Part shown: positions 10,301-19,000 of the stretch, one piece after another
How positions within the stretch are numbered: position 1 is the first letter of the stretch
How the letters are laid out: each line of letters starts with the position of its first letter
Origin: CAKZQX01 sp034437035
Lineage (GTDB): Bacteria > Chloroflexota > Chloroflexia > Chloroflexales > Chloroflexaceae
NCBI GenBank assembly: GCA_034437035.1
Contig: DAOTUI010000277.1
Span: forward strand, 1 to 25,035
Direction of reading: 5' to 3'
Length of the DNA stretch: 25,035 nt
The notes under the pieces: generated by a model
The model's input: only the letters and a program-made list of their open reading frames with translations
What the model was told of the DNA's origin: nothing
Database searches by the model: none
Translations under genes and position numbers: made by a program

Positions 10301-10743
10301 AGCAGGGCATCGCGCTGGCGCAGAGAATGGGGCGTACCATTGCGCAGCCGATCAACCTGGCGCTGCTCGGCGCAGCCTACACGCAGGCCGGGCAGTATGA
10401 CCATGCCCGCACAACGCTGGACGAGGCACGGGAGGCAGTCAACGCCACCGATGAAAGCTGGTACGAAGCAGAGATCTATCGGCTGCAGGGTGCATTACTG
10501 CTGGCGACGGGCGATGACGCCAATGCGGAAACCAGTTTCCAGCACGCGATTGATGTGGCCCGCCGGCAGCACGCCCGCTCCTGGGAACTGCGCGCAACGG
10601 TGAGCCTGTGCCGGCTGTGGCAACAGCACGGGCAGCACGCACCGGCGCGCGATCAGTTGACCGCCATTATCGACTGGTTCAGTGAAGGATGGGACACACC
10701 GGATATGCGCGCAGCCCAGGCGCTGCTTGCTGCGCTACTATAG
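7360..10743 (+). CDS. BTAD/winged-helix transcriptional regulator with AAA ATPase and TPR domains
   Basis: The product is 1127 residues. Residues 1-100 form an OmpR/SARP-like winged helix (LLGPLQIWRNGEPLP, ERLMERLWPELTPESAANSL). Residues about 106-253 are a bacterial transcriptional activation (BTAD) domain ending in LGIDPTPPTQALYTRML. An AAA/STAND ATPase follows from VGRQAEIAQL, with Walker A GEAGVGKT (314-321) and Walker B LVLFLD (429-434). The residue after the Walker B Asp is Asn435, where Asp or Glu is usual. The rest, about 650-1120, is helical TPR-like repeat. Such proteins are ATP-dependent, signal-sensing activators; the target genes are not evident here. ATG 7360 has only a weak upstream purine stretch, so a leaderless or poorly translated start is possible. 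The gene converges on the next one with 8 bp between stops. Confidence 0.9.
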   Translation: MHYLTIRLLGPLQIWRNGEPLPPDAWPTQKTRLLLLLLLTERGHTVPKERLMERLWPELTPESAANSLRVSISNLRRMLEPARDRPAESSVIRTYAEGYRFQVTPDCWIDVDAFWDAVARGQHWARRQMWSLAIAAWRMAADLYHGDYLEEEPYADWALTTRDQLREAALETLCKLAECHARLGRHHQAVTLCEQVLAQDPLRENAYRQVMVYHYRLGQRAQALRAYERCRQALTRTLGIDPTPPTQALYTRMLQDKPLDAPVLFQALPGPAATGRYQPHTQLTCVGRQAEIAQLMAHLEAAQSGQGRFVAITGEAGVGKTRLVEALLEQTTDRSIQVLRGTSYAIERDLPFQPIRAALRPYLLRHLDPEQARWILGPWAAHVALLIPEVRELVPDLPTLEPVSPERERRQLLHGLVECCRALAARYPLVLFLDNLQWSDPSTLQCLHLLMQQISREPILILGTFRTEDVAALQFLTALEQQPEQAETLFRLDLPRLSRDAVAALIDQETVPGWNRQPFIARLYAETEGNPLFLVETLRSLRDQGLLHENGSHRRQLAPDIDLTAIHWSLPTSVQLVIETRCQAVSGAARRMLHLAAVIGRHFTYGLLQAASTIPTDDLLDALDELLHRQLIQELPNHEQVGYAFSHEKIREVIYQGLSRARRCHLHRQVAAALETLYTGQTEAVAGQIAYHAMAAGETERAVTYRLQAGKEALRLAAYDEVIAHLTVGLTLLPRLPETPARTRQELDFQMTLGGAYMATRGYGAPEAMTTHKRAQELCRRIGDDPHLFMILTRLWSYAYIRGELRTAADLARQCLQIAQTAPETVPLPEMPYLAMGSTLLWRGEVQDAYGYIEQALEAFNPEQRPLALRAFAVDSYTVTLIYMAQLCWLRGYPDQARQRIEEALATAQQIEHPFSRCFALAYAALIFCLRREAAPAHEYAAAAIELAHEHGFTQLEMRGLVTQGITQAGEQPAAGIAQIQQGIALAQRMGRTIAQPINLALLGAAYTQAGQYDHARTTLDEAREAVNATDESWYEAEIYRLQGALLLATGDDANAETSFQHAIDVARRQHARSWELRATVSLCRLWQQHGQHAPARDQLTAIIDWFSEGWDTPDMRAAQALLAALL

Positions 10744-10751
10744 TGAGTCGC

Positions 10752-11513
10752 TCACCCCGCTTCCGACGCCGTAGTGGCGGCCTGCTTGCGGCGCGTGCTG
10801 CGTCGCCAGAGCCAGCATACGCCCAGCCACGTCAGCCGTACCAGACCCCCCAGCACAAGCACCTGCACCACCAGCAGCAGCAGCGGACTGTTCCGGCCGC
10901 CGGGTGGCCCCTCCTGGAGCTGAGCAAGCGGCGGCACATTGTAGCGCGCCCACTCGGCGTCGGTGGTGGTCGGGTCGTAGGGCTGAAGCACCAACTGCCA
11001 CGTGCCGCTCTCCAGGCGGTACTGCGTGCCGAACTGCTGCGGCTCATCGATGCTGCGCAGGTAGCGGTCACGGGTCAGGGCGTAGAGCTGCCGCCCGCGC
11101 TCGCTGCCCAGATCGATGGCCCGCTCGGCGTAGCGGTTGGCCTGCTGATAGTCTGCGGGCGTATTGCCGTGCTGAAAGACCAGTGCCGCCGCCGCGTAGT
11201 CAGCCCCCGTCTGCAAGCCGCCGCGCTGCGCGAGATTGCGCAGCGCCGCCCGCCGCGCCGCGTCACGCGCATCGCCCGCCACGCCGGTCACGACCAGCCC
11301 CACGGGCGTGAACATCGCTGCGTAGCGGTCAAGTTGATCGTTCACCTCTACCGCGTGGACGGTCGCGCTATCGTTCTGGAGACGCCAGGCCAGCCAGGTG
11401 CTCTGGCCCACCCAGACGGTCACGAAAAGCAGTGCGAGCATTGCCGCGCCAGTGGACAGCCACCGCAGGCCGCGCCAGAGCCAGCGCCCGATTTGCGAGA
11501 TATATCGAACCAT
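10752..11513 (-). CDS. Membrane protein with DUF6624-like domain
   Basis: The start is set at ATG 11513, preceded on the minus strand by aaagga about 8 bases upstream; the longer frame begins with an unsupported TTG at 11534. The product is 253 residues. There is one hydrophobic helix near residues 20-43 and another near 205-230, followed by a basic C-terminus. Between them, the segment LTRDRYLRSIDEPQQFGTQY...TDAEWARYNVPPLAQL resembles the DUF6624 family (pattern QxxGTQ, then PLxxL). It was probably an extracytoplasmic domain held by two helices. No function is known. It is convergent with the regulator gene, and a long rightward frame over the same bases is a shadow. Confidence 0.75.
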   Translation of the reverse strand: MVRYISQIGRWLWRGLRWLSTGAAMLALLFVTVWVGQSTWLAWRLQNDSATVHAVEVNDQLDRYAAMFTPVGLVVTGVAGDARDAARRAALRNLAQRGGLQTGADYAAAALVFQHGNTPADYQQANRYAERAIDLGSERGRQLYALTRDRYLRSIDEPQQFGTQYRLESGTWQLVLQPYDPTTTDAEWARYNVPPLAQLQEGPPGGRNSPLLLLVVQVLVLGGLVRLTWLGVCWLWRRSTRRKQAATTASEAG

Positions 11514-11636
11514 GCGTGTTTTCCTTTCGTTCAATCTTTCTCCACGTCAGGATAGCAACCTCCAAGCTGCCCGCCATCACCCGGTCGTGGTAGCCGGTGG
11601 GTGTACCCGTGTTTCCCTGGCGCGTACCCCCACGCA

Positions 11637-11681
11637 CTACCACTCCTGGTAGATTGCAGGGTAGCACAGAAGCGTTAGACT
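11637..11681 (+). promoter_or_regulatory. Promoter-like module, site 1
   Basis: CTACCAC (11637-11643), 8 nt, GATTGC (11652-11657), 18 nt, TAGACT (11676-11681), then 33 nt to ATG 11715. The same boxes with the same two spacings occur at 13728-13772 and 17498-17542. TAGACT fits a TANNNT -10 element and GATTGC would sit at the -35 position. A role as promoter is inferred from position and repetition. Confidence 0.5.
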
Positions 11682-11714
11682 CCACACATCATGAGCACAG
11701 AAGGGACAGCTCGC

Positions 11715-12500
11715 ATGACAACCCACCATCAGGACAGCGCATCCGCACCGCCGCCCATCCCGCTGTGGCAGACGACCCTGTTGTTCGGCGTGCCCGGCGT
11801 GCTGATCTATCTGGCGACGTACTATCTGGTGCCGCTGATGCTTGCTGCTGGTATACCGCTCATCTGGGCCTGGACGCTGGCGATCTTCGTGCCCTATCAA
11901 CCGCTGGCGCTCGCCCTGGTGGTACATCATCTGATGCAGCCGGGAAACACCTGGCGCACCTTTGCACGGCGCTTCCGGTTTGTGCCCATTCCGCGCCGCG
12001 ACTGGAAGTGGATGTTGCCGACGTTCCCGCTGATGGTGGGGCTGGGGCCGGCCCTGGAATGGACGGTGCCCCTGCTTACGCAGATATTCCCACCCGCGCC
12101 TGCTGCCCCGGCCCTGTTCGCCAACCCGCAGGCCAGCGTGCAAGCAGGGGGCACAGACACCTTTTTCGGCGTGCCGATGGCGGGGAACGTCTGGCTGCTG
12201 GGCTTCTGGCTGGTCTGGGGCATTGTGGGCGTGCTGGGCGAGGAGATCATCTGGCGCGGGTATCTGCTGCCGCGGATGGAACAGACGCACGGACGCCAGG
12301 CGTGGCTCATTAACGGGCTGCTGTGGAACGGGCTATTTCACCTGTACACACTGTACAACCTGTTCACCGATCTGCCGTTTATGCTGCTGATCCCGTTCCT
12401 GGCGCAGCGCACCCAGAGCACGTGGACAGCGGTGATCTTGCATCTGGCGCTCCTCTGGCTGGCCTTTGCCATCCTGCTGCCGGGGGTGTTCGGCGGGTGA
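11715..12500 (+). CDS. CPBP-family intramembrane metalloprotease (CAAX-protease-like)
   Basis: ATG 11715 is preferred because aaggga precedes it by about nine bases; the frame also allows ATG 11691, which has no ribosome site. The product is 261 residues with several hydrophobic helices. The CPBP (Abi/CAAX protease) signature is present: GEEIIWRGYLLPRME gives Glu176-Glu177 and Arg181, a second motif has His209 (NGLLWNGLFHLY), and a third has His243 (AVILHLALLW). These are the expected metal-binding and catalytic residues. The residue four before His209 is Asn rather than the usual Phe. Members act as membrane-embedded peptidases, with roles in prenylated-protein processing, bacteriocin immunity or signalling; which applies here is unknown. 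Promoter-like site 1 lies upstream. Confidence 0.88.
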   Translation: MTTHHQDSASAPPPIPLWQTTLLFGVPGVLIYLATYYLVPLMLAAGIPLIWAWTLAIFVPYQPLALALVVHHLMQPGNTWRTFARRFRFVPIPRRDWKWMLPTFPLMVGLGPALEWTVPLLTQIFPPAPAAPALFANPQASVQAGGTDTFFGVPMAGNVWLLGFWLVWGIVGVLGEEIIWRGYLLPRMEQTHGRQAWLINGLLWNGLFHLYTLYNLFTDLPFMLLIPFLAQRTQSTWTAVILHLALLWLAFAILLPGVFGG

Positions 12501-12537
12501 GCACGCATCTATCGAAGCGCATAGAGAGACGAGAAGT

Positions 12538-12741
12538 ATGCAATCGCAACACCCGATCATCATCCTGGGCGGCCCGTGCCGCGCCGGACGCGCAATCGCC
12601 GCGCTGCTGCTGGAACATACAACCGTCGCTGTGGTGCTGGCCGGGCGCAGGCATCTTGCCTGCTGCGTGCGTTGTGCGAGCGAGATGCGCGTGCGCCCAA
12701 GAAACAGTTTTTGCAACACTGATGGCAATTTCGTATTATAG
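12538..12741 (+). pseudogene. Truncated Rossmann-fold fragment (saccharopine dehydrogenase-like N-terminus)
   Basis: The frame starts at ATG 12538 behind gagaag. Its first ~37 residues (PIIILGGPCRAGRAIAALLL, then TVAVVLAGR) form the beta-alpha-beta nucleotide-binding start typical of saccharopine-dehydrogenase-like or related NAD(P)-binding proteins. After LAGR (about base 12648) the similarity stops and the frame continues as unrelated Cys/Arg-rich residues to a TAG at 12739-12741, inside the left terminal repeat of the element at 12737-12829. No remainder of the enzyme is visible downstream. A deletion or insertion has removed the rest. It could still be translated as a 67-residue peptide, but this is unlikely to be functional. 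Confidence 0.65.
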
Positions 12742-12829
12742 CAATCCTAAATTGGTTGTGAACTGGTTCTTCGGGAATTCGTTGTCAACCGCCTGAAGAC
12801 GGCACTACGACAAATGCAGGGTTGCTATA
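12737..12829. mobile_element. ~93-bp element with 12-bp imperfect terminal inverted repeats
   Basis: The ends tatagcaatcct (12737-12748) and agggttgctata (12818-12829) are reverse complements with one mismatch. It has no coding capacity. The size and TIRs suggest a non-autonomous or internally deleted IS derivative. It lies immediately after the broken Rossmann gene, consistent with involvement in its truncation. No clear target-site duplication is visible. Confidence 0.5.
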
Positions 12830-12895
12830 TAATCTCAGCCAGAGACGTGAGTCCCTGGCGCGGAATAGCTCTTATACACCAGAAAGTACACACGG

Positions 12896-13123
12896 ATGCG
12901 CGAACAGGAACCGCACAACCACTCTGTGAGCGAACAGGAACCGCACAACCACCCTGCTGCCCCCTTCATGGGCATTGGTATTGCCATTGGTGCCGGAGTG
13001 GGCACGGCGGTGGGCGTGGCACTGGGCAATATCGCCCTGGGCGTTGGCATCGGTATGGGTCTGGGCGTGGCGCTTGGCGCACTCGGGGGCCTCCGCAAGC
13101 AGCGGAAGCACGACGATTCATAA
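12896..13123 (+). CDS. Small glycine-zipper membrane protein with duplicated N-terminal repeat
   Basis: The product is 75 residues. Residues 3-9 and 13-19 repeat EQEPHNH, encoded by a 30-bp direct repeat (12901-12926 and 12931-12956, one mismatch). Residues about 25-65 are a continuous Gly/Ala/Val zipper (GIGIAIGAGVGTAVGVALG and on), then a basic end RKQRKHDDS. The zipper implies membrane insertion or helix packing, and the His-rich repeats could bind metal. The ribosome site is weak (agaaag), but codon pattern and composition support a real gene. No named family was recognised. Confidence 0.7.
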   Translation: MREQEPHNHSVSEQEPHNHPAAPFMGIGIAIGAGVGTAVGVALGNIALGVGIGMGLGVALGALGGLRKQRKHDDS

Positions 13124-13306
13124 ACGTTCACACACTTCTCTCAACCGTCGCGCACCAGGTAGGTGGTGTGTGCATCGCTCTACCCCACCCGCCATGCCTG
13201 GTTCTCGCTGACTGCCGCCAGCAAACCGGCCTACTCTACGTTATTGAGCAGCAGCCCAGCAATGTAATACTTTATCAGCAGTGCGCTGCTATTGACCCCA
13301 GCATTA

Positions 13307-13597
13307 TTAGCGCCGCTCCTGTTCCAGCATCTCCTGCGTCTTGCGCTCCTGCCACGCCTCGCCAAACAGACCGCCAATGCCGAAAACGCTGATGCCGTGC
13401 ATCGCTACGCCGATGCCCCAGCCCAGCAGCGGCCAGACGAACCACCAACCCGGCCCGCCGAGCCAGTCAATCGCAAACAGCAGCGCCATCACCGCAGCGT
13501 ACAGGATCGCGTGCAGGTAGAAACTGCGCAGCGCCGGCACAGAGCGGCGAGCGCGCTGCTCGCGCCGTTCGTCGTGTGTATGCGTGTAGGTGTCCAT
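13307..13597 (-). CDS. 2TM-domain protein
   Basis: The start at 13597 has gggagg six bases upstream on the minus strand. The product is 96 residues. It matches the small 2TM family layout: a charged N-terminus, helix one at about 25-45 (FYLHAILYAAVMALLFAIDW), a short Gly/Trp turn with WWFVWPLLGWGIGVAMHG, helix two at about 51-74, and a charged C-terminal helix (EAWQERKTQEMLEQERR). In other bacteria 2TM domains occur alone or attached to histidine kinases; here the domain stands alone. It is divergent from the operon that begins at 13817, with 219 bp between them. Confidence 0.85.
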   Translation of the reverse strand: MDTYTHTHDERREQRARRSVPALRSFYLHAILYAAVMALLFAIDWLGGPGWWFVWPLLGWGIGVAMHGISVFGIGGLFGEAWQERKTQEMLEQERR

Positions 13598-13727
13598 GTT
13601 CTTCCTCCCGGTATGCTTTCAGATTACGTTCTGGACTCAGCATAGCAGCCGGCAGGCCGGGTGCTATCTCCCGATGGTGTTATCCCGGCGTGGTAGTGCG
13701 CGGCCCGGCACAACCTACTGCCCCGGT

Positions 13728-13772
13728 CTACCACCTCTGACAGATGGCGTCTGCTGATGCGTCTGCTATCCT
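13728..13772 (+). promoter_or_regulatory. Promoter-like module, site 2
   Basis: CTACCAC (13728-13734), 8 nt, GATGGC (13743-13748), 18 nt, TATCCT (13767-13772), then 44 nt to ATG 13817. Spacing is identical to sites 1 and 3. It probably drives the rightward operon 13817-17381. Confidence 0.55.
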
Positions 13773-13816
13773 GGGGCCAGATTGCAAGCATGACGCGAAG
13801 AAGCGAGGAGCAACGC

Positions 13817-14311
13817 ATGAACGAACCCCACACACAACAGACCCGAAAAGAACGCCTGACAGCGACCTTCTGGGCACGGCATAGCAACCCCTGGAGCGGC
13901 TGGAGCCGCACCCTGGGCCATCCCGCACTGATTGCCGCGCTGTATCATCGAAGCCGGCGCGGCGTAGCGGCCTGCATCGTCTATTTCATCATCAACCCAC
14001 TACTGTTCCCGCCGCCCAAAAGCACCGACAACTGGATGAGCCAGGGCGTGCTGGGTGAGCGGCTCTGGACGAGCGGCTACAATCCGCAGCAGTGGCGGTT
14101 GCCCACCTGGCTGAACATCATCAACCTGCCGGTGTTCCTGGTGTCGCTGGTCGCTGCCTACCAGCGCAAGCTGACCACGGCGATTGCGGCCACGCTGCTC
14201 ACCGCGGTCACCAAGCTATGGTTCATCGACCGTATGGCGCGGCTGTATGAGTTGCACCAGCAGGAGCAGCACACGAGCGCGCCAACCGCGACAGGGAGCG
14301 ATAGAGACTGA
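13817..14311 (+). CDS. DUF6653-like membrane protein
   Basis: The start at 13817 has gaggag six bases upstream; an upstream in-frame extension to 13757 lacks a ribosome site. The product is 164 residues. The N-terminal motif FWARHSNPWSGWSRTLGHPAL and the later internal hydrophobic segments (ACIVYFIINPLLFPP, INLPVFLVSLVAAY) fit the DUF6653 family, small proteins with two or three membrane helices. The middle contains a conserved-looking polar loop with SQGVLGERLWTSG. It is the first gene of an operon with the carotenoid oxygenase, 18 bp before the next gene. The function is unknown, and the family name is recalled from its motif rather than searched. Confidence 0.75.
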   Translation: MNEPHTQQTRKERLTATFWARHSNPWSGWSRTLGHPALIAALYHRSRRGVAACIVYFIINPLLFPPPKSTDNWMSQGVLGERLWTSGYNPQQWRLPTWLNIINLPVFLVSLVAAYQRKLTTAIAATLLTAVTKLWFIDRMARLYELHQQEQHTSAPTATGSDRD

Positions 14312-14329
14312 GCCGAAAGCGAGGACGTT

Positions 14330-14575
14330 ATGCCAGAATACCCGGCACAACCCGACCCGCGCCCGGTCTACCGCATTCGGGTGCGTGGCCACCTGGATAC
14401 GCACTGGTCGGACTGGTTCGAGGGGATGCAGATTGTGCCGCAGACCGACAATGCCACCCTGCTCACCGGGCCGGTCGCTGATCAGGCTGCCCTGCACGGG
14501 CTGCTGCGCAAGGTGCGCGACCTGGGGTTGACCCTGCTGCTGGTGCAGCGCGTGAACGGGGAGCCGGAACACTGA
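14330..14575 (+). CDS. Conserved small hypothetical protein
   Basis: The product is 81 residues and follows gaggac. The sequence YRIRVRGHLDTHWSDWFEGM, then TLLTGPVADQAALHGLLRKVRDLGL, is a pattern I recognise from many short uncharacterised proteins in Actinobacteria, Chloroflexota and cyanobacteria, where it often sits beside unrelated enzymes. It is predicted to be a cytosolic alpha/beta protein with no membrane helix. The position between the DUF6653-like gene (18 bp) and the carotenoid oxygenase (56 bp) implies co-transcription. The role is unknown. Confidence 0.8.
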   Translation: MPEYPAQPDPRPVYRIRVRGHLDTHWSDWFEGMQIVPQTDNATLLTGPVADQAALHGLLRKVRDLGLTLLLVQRVNGEPEH

Positions 14576-14631
14576 CACGCTGCACGAATCGACAAAATGT
14601 TGAACACGAAACGAGAGAGGAAATACAAGCG

Positions 14632-16053
14632 ATGCCTAATCAATTTGTCCAGGGATTGACCACGCAGCACACCGAACTACAGAACGAACGCCTGCCCGTG
14701 CAGGGCCGGCTTCCTGGCTGGCTCAGCGGCACGCTGGTGCGCAACACGCCCGCGCAGTACGAGGTGGGCGCGCAGCGCTACCGCCACTGGTTCGACGGGC
14801 TGGCGATGCTGCACGCCTTTGCCATCCAGGATGGCACCGTCACCTATGCCAACCAGTATATTCAGTCACCCGCCTACCGCAAGAACAACGACGCAGGGCA
14901 AATTACATACAGCGAGTTTGCCACCGACCCCTGCCGCTCGCTGTTCAGCCGCGTGATGGCCTTCTTCACGCCGCCCAACTTCGGGGTCAATGCCAACGTC
15001 AACATTGCCCGCCTGGCCGACGACTATCTCGCGGTGACCGAAATCCCGATGGCGATACGCTTCGACCCGCAAACGCTGGCGACCATCGGTGTCTACGATT
15101 ATCCCGGCACTGAGGCCACAGGCCAGATGACCACGGCGCATCCGCATTTCGATGCGCAACGCGGTGTGGGCCTGACCTACACGGTGCATGTGGGGCCGAA
15201 TACCACCTACAACATCTACGAACTACGCGACGGGCAGAGCACGCTGCTTGGCAAACTCCCGGTGCAGAAACCCGGCTACATCCACAGCTTCGGGATGACC
15301 GAGCACTATGTCATCCTGGCCGAGTTTGCGCTCAAGCTGCCGAGCGCGCCGGCGTTGCGCTTCAGCAATCAGCCCTTTATCGAAAACTACCAGTGGATGC
15401 CCGAGGAAGGCGCGCGCTTCCTGCTGATCGACCGCAGCAGCGGCGAACTTGCCGCCGAGGTGACGACCGATGCGTTTTTCGCCTTCCACCATATCAATGC
15501 CTTTGAGCAGGGCGACGAGCTTGTGCTCGATATCTCTGCCTATCCTGATGCCCAGATCGTCCGCGACTTCTATCTCGATGCGCTGCGTGCTGACGATACT
15601 GCCGTGGCACAGGCCGAGTTTCGGCGCTACCGGCTGCCGCGCGGTGGGGGACACGCCAGGTATGAACGGCTGACCAGCGAGAGCATCGAGGTGCCACGCA
15701 TCAACTACGACCGCTGCAATGCACGCCCCTACCGCTATGTCTATGGCGCCGGCGTGCGCCAGGGCACCCGCGACTTCTGGAACCAACTTGTCAAGATCGA
15801 CAGTGAGCAGAAGAGCGCACAGACCTGGTATCAGGCCGGGCACTACCCCGGCGAGCCGGTGTTTATCGCTGCACCAGGTGCGCAGGCTGAAGACGAGGGC
15901 GTGATCCTCGCGGTTGTGCTCGATAGCGCGGCGGGCCGCTCGTACCTGCTGGTATTGGATGCGCAGGACTTCTGCGAGATCGCCCGCGCCGAGGTGCCGC
16001 AGCATATCCCGTTCGGCTTTCACGGGCAGTTTTTCGGCAATACACCGGCATAG
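14632..16053 (+). CDS. Carotenoid cleavage oxygenase (RPE65/CCO family)
   Basis: The product is 473 residues, the usual family length, starting behind gagagg. N-terminal family motifs are clear: GRLPGWLSGTLVRNTPAQYEVG and YRHWFDGLAMLHAF. The four iron-binding histidines expected for the seven-bladed propeller are all placed: His170/172 in TAHPHFD, His218 in YIHSFGMTEHY, His286/287 in FAFHHINAFEQGDELVLD, and His464 in the terminal IPFGFHGQFF. The enzyme would use Fe(II) and O2 to cut a carotenoid or apocarotenoid double bond, giving aldehydes such as retinal or apocarotenals; the substrate cannot be read from sequence. It is cytosolic or membrane-associated and is flanked by small membrane proteins. 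No opsin gene is visible in the window. Confidence 0.95.
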   Translation: MPNQFVQGLTTQHTELQNERLPVQGRLPGWLSGTLVRNTPAQYEVGAQRYRHWFDGLAMLHAFAIQDGTVTYANQYIQSPAYRKNNDAGQITYSEFATDPCRSLFSRVMAFFTPPNFGVNANVNIARLADDYLAVTEIPMAIRFDPQTLATIGVYDYPGTEATGQMTTAHPHFDAQRGVGLTYTVHVGPNTTYNIYELRDGQSTLLGKLPVQKPGYIHSFGMTEHYVILAEFALKLPSAPALRFSNQPFIENYQWMPEEGARFLLIDRSSGELAAEVTTDAFFAFHHINAFEQGDELVLDISAYPDAQIVRDFYLDALRADDTAVAQAEFRRYRLPRGGGHARYERLTSESIEVPRINYDRCNARPYRYVYGAGVRQGTRDFWNQLVKIDSEQKSAQTWYQAGHYPGEPVFIAAPGAQAEDEGVILAVVLDSAAGRSYLLVLDAQDFCEIARAEVPQHIPFGFHGQFFGNTPA

Positions 16054-19000
16054 GAGCAAGGCGGCATATGGACAACACCCAGCGCGACCATCTGCTGCGG
16101 CTTGCGCTGGTGGAAGGAGCAGTTTTGCTGATTGGCGTGGTGGCGCTGCTCGTGGCGATCGCGTCTGACTACAACGGCACATGCGGCAGCATCCTGCCCT
16201 TCATCGGCGCACAGGAGCAGCCGTGTTCGTGGCTCGACTATATGGGCCGGACGCTGCTGCTCGTGAGTGGGTTCGGTCTGCTCTCGCTGCTCAACTGGCG
16301 CGGGCTGCTGGTCGTGCTGGTCGTGCTGCTGGTGCCGGCAGTCTGCTACCTGCTGGTGGGACGGCATAGCCTGTGGCTGGCGGTCGTGCTCGCGGTGGGC
16401 GTGCTGGCGCTGCCGGCGGTCGGGGTCTGGCTACTGGGACAAGGTATACCATAAGCAGCGCAGGCATGCACCAGACACACGAGCAAGGAAGGGAAACCAA
16501 TGACCATACGCGGAAAAGCCGCCGCCGTATCCTACAGCATCGTCGCACTGATTAGCGTGGTGCTGGGCAGCATCTACCTCTTTTCGCCGCAGTTTATGCC
16601 CTACCACGCCGCCGCGCTCAGCACTGCATGGGCGGCACTGGAGCCCGCCGAGCAAACGCTCATTCTGGCGCTAATGCGGGTTGCTGGCGGCGGCTGGGTT
16701 GCCGTGGGCATCGTGCTGGCGGTGCGGGTGATGGGGCCGTTTCGGCAGGGGCAGGCGTGGGCGGTGTGGCTTATCCCGCTGCTGGGGCTGGTATTCTATC
16801 TGCCCAACCTCTACGCCACGGTACGCGTGACGCTCGATACACCTGCCACTGCGCCGTGGTATGGCAACCTGATCGGCATTGGTGCACTGCTGGCGGGCTA
16901 CGCGCTGTGTCACACGGCTGGCACGCTGCGGCGTGAGTCAACCGTGTGACAGGAGATAGTGAGGAGGATGTGAATGCACAGGGTGATATTCGGACTGCGC
17001 CTGTGGGTGGGCACACTCTACCTGCTTGCGGGCATCAATGGCCTGCTCGTCGTCGTGGGCCTGGACTCATTCGGCGATTTTTCGCAGCGCCCATACTACT
17101 TCCTGATTGAAGCGATGCAGCAAACCGGGTTTCTGCTGGCCTTGCACAAAATAACCGAGGTGGTGGGCGGCGTGCTCTTGCTCATCAACCGCTACGTCCC
17201 GCTGGCGCTCACCATGCTGGCACCGATTATGATTGTCATCATCGGCGTGCATGTGTTCACTGATCCGGCGACCCTTCCGCTGGGTCTGGCCATCGCGCTA
17301 CCGCACCTCGCACTGGTCGCTTTCTATCGCCACAGCTTTGCCGGCGTGCTCCAACGCACGGCCAGACCGACACAGCTTTGATATGCGTCTTCGCCACACA
17401 CCCCGCATCATACGCTGCATGAAACATATGACGGAGCCCTGACATCGGATGAGGGCACATCTGCGCACGAAACGGATTCATAGCCTACCCCGGTCAGCTA
17501 CCACGTCTAACTGATGGCAGGGGAACACCGATACGGTAGACTCAGTCAGCATGAGACAGCGACGAAAGTGAGGCACGTTATGATCCTGCTCATCCATACG
17601 CTGGCGGGCATCGTCGCCCTGATTGCGGGCGCGATCAACCTGCTGCGTACCAAAGGTACGCTTCGCTCCTTCTACGTACAACAGGGCTCCGAGAAGACGC
17701 AGAACTTAACCACGGCAGTGACTGAGAAGGATCTGCCACGGGATTGGTTCACGGGAAATGATGACTATGGCGAGGAAACCATGGAGATTACCCTTCGTTG
17801 TGGCGAAACGAAGGAAGTTAGTCAGGTTGTGAAAGTCTCTTCTGACAAGGACAATCCCGCGAAGGTGCGAGTAAATTATACGATCCAGGACATCTTTCAG
17901 CGTTGATGTCTTAATTGGCGCCATGGCCGGTAGGGAAAGAGAATGAAGAGACGGAGCACGAGGTCGTAACCCGGCACCGCAACTTACACGCTCAGGGCGT
18001 TGACATCCGGCTCCAGGAAGAAGAGGCCCGCGATGGGCCGCATACGGCAGAGACGCTCGGCGTGCTGGTGACCCCGCGACGCGATGTCACCATCGGGCTT
18101 GGTCGAGTCGAAAACGTGACACATCTCTGGAAGGCGTTCGCGTTCGAGACGCGCATGGACGCGTCGCCGGTCGTGCTAACAACGCTGGAGACGTTTAATG
18201 GGCAAAACACGGCCGCACCCCGGCTGCGGAATCTTTCGCCGTCCGGTGCCGAGGTCTTTGTTGAAGAAGAGGCCTCCCAGGATCAAGAGATGAGACACAA
18301 AGAGGAAACCATCAGCATCATCGCGGTTCCGAGCGGCCGCTTCCGGAACAAAACCGGCGACTTCATTGGTGAAGCGGGGACGCTCCAAACCGACCAGCCA
18401 GGGCGCGATCACTGGCACGCGCTCACGTTCGACGAGCGCTATTCCGCCCCCGTGGTCTTCATGCAAATCATGACCTACAACGGCGGAAACCCCGCTCACA
18501 TTCGCCTCCGCAACGTCAATGCGAACTCGTGCGAATTTCAAATTGAGGAGTGGAACTACCTCAACGGAAAACACGTCGAAGAAACCATCGGCTACATCGT
18601 GGTTGAAAAGGGAATCCACGAGCTTTCTGATGGCGCACACCTCCACGTCGGGACGACCCAGGCCACCCATGCGTGGAGCAATGAGGTCGGCTTTACTCCG
18701 GATTATCAAAATACGCAACCCGTCCTCATCACTCAGTGCCAGACTCGGAACGGAACGCATGAGGTAGTCATCCGGACCAGGAACCTCGACGCACACGGGT
18801 TCGAGGTCCGCGTGCAGGAAGAACAGGCGCGGGATGGGGAGCATACCGGCGAAACCATCGGATTCCTTAGTATTGCCCGGCCCGGTCGTATGGTACCAGA
18901 GTATCAAGCAGAAGAAGTCCCCCAGGTCAAGGTCAGCAACTTTCACCCCAAAACCTGCGGCTTCCGTTTCCAAAATTCCTTCCCCGCCGGTCAATATACT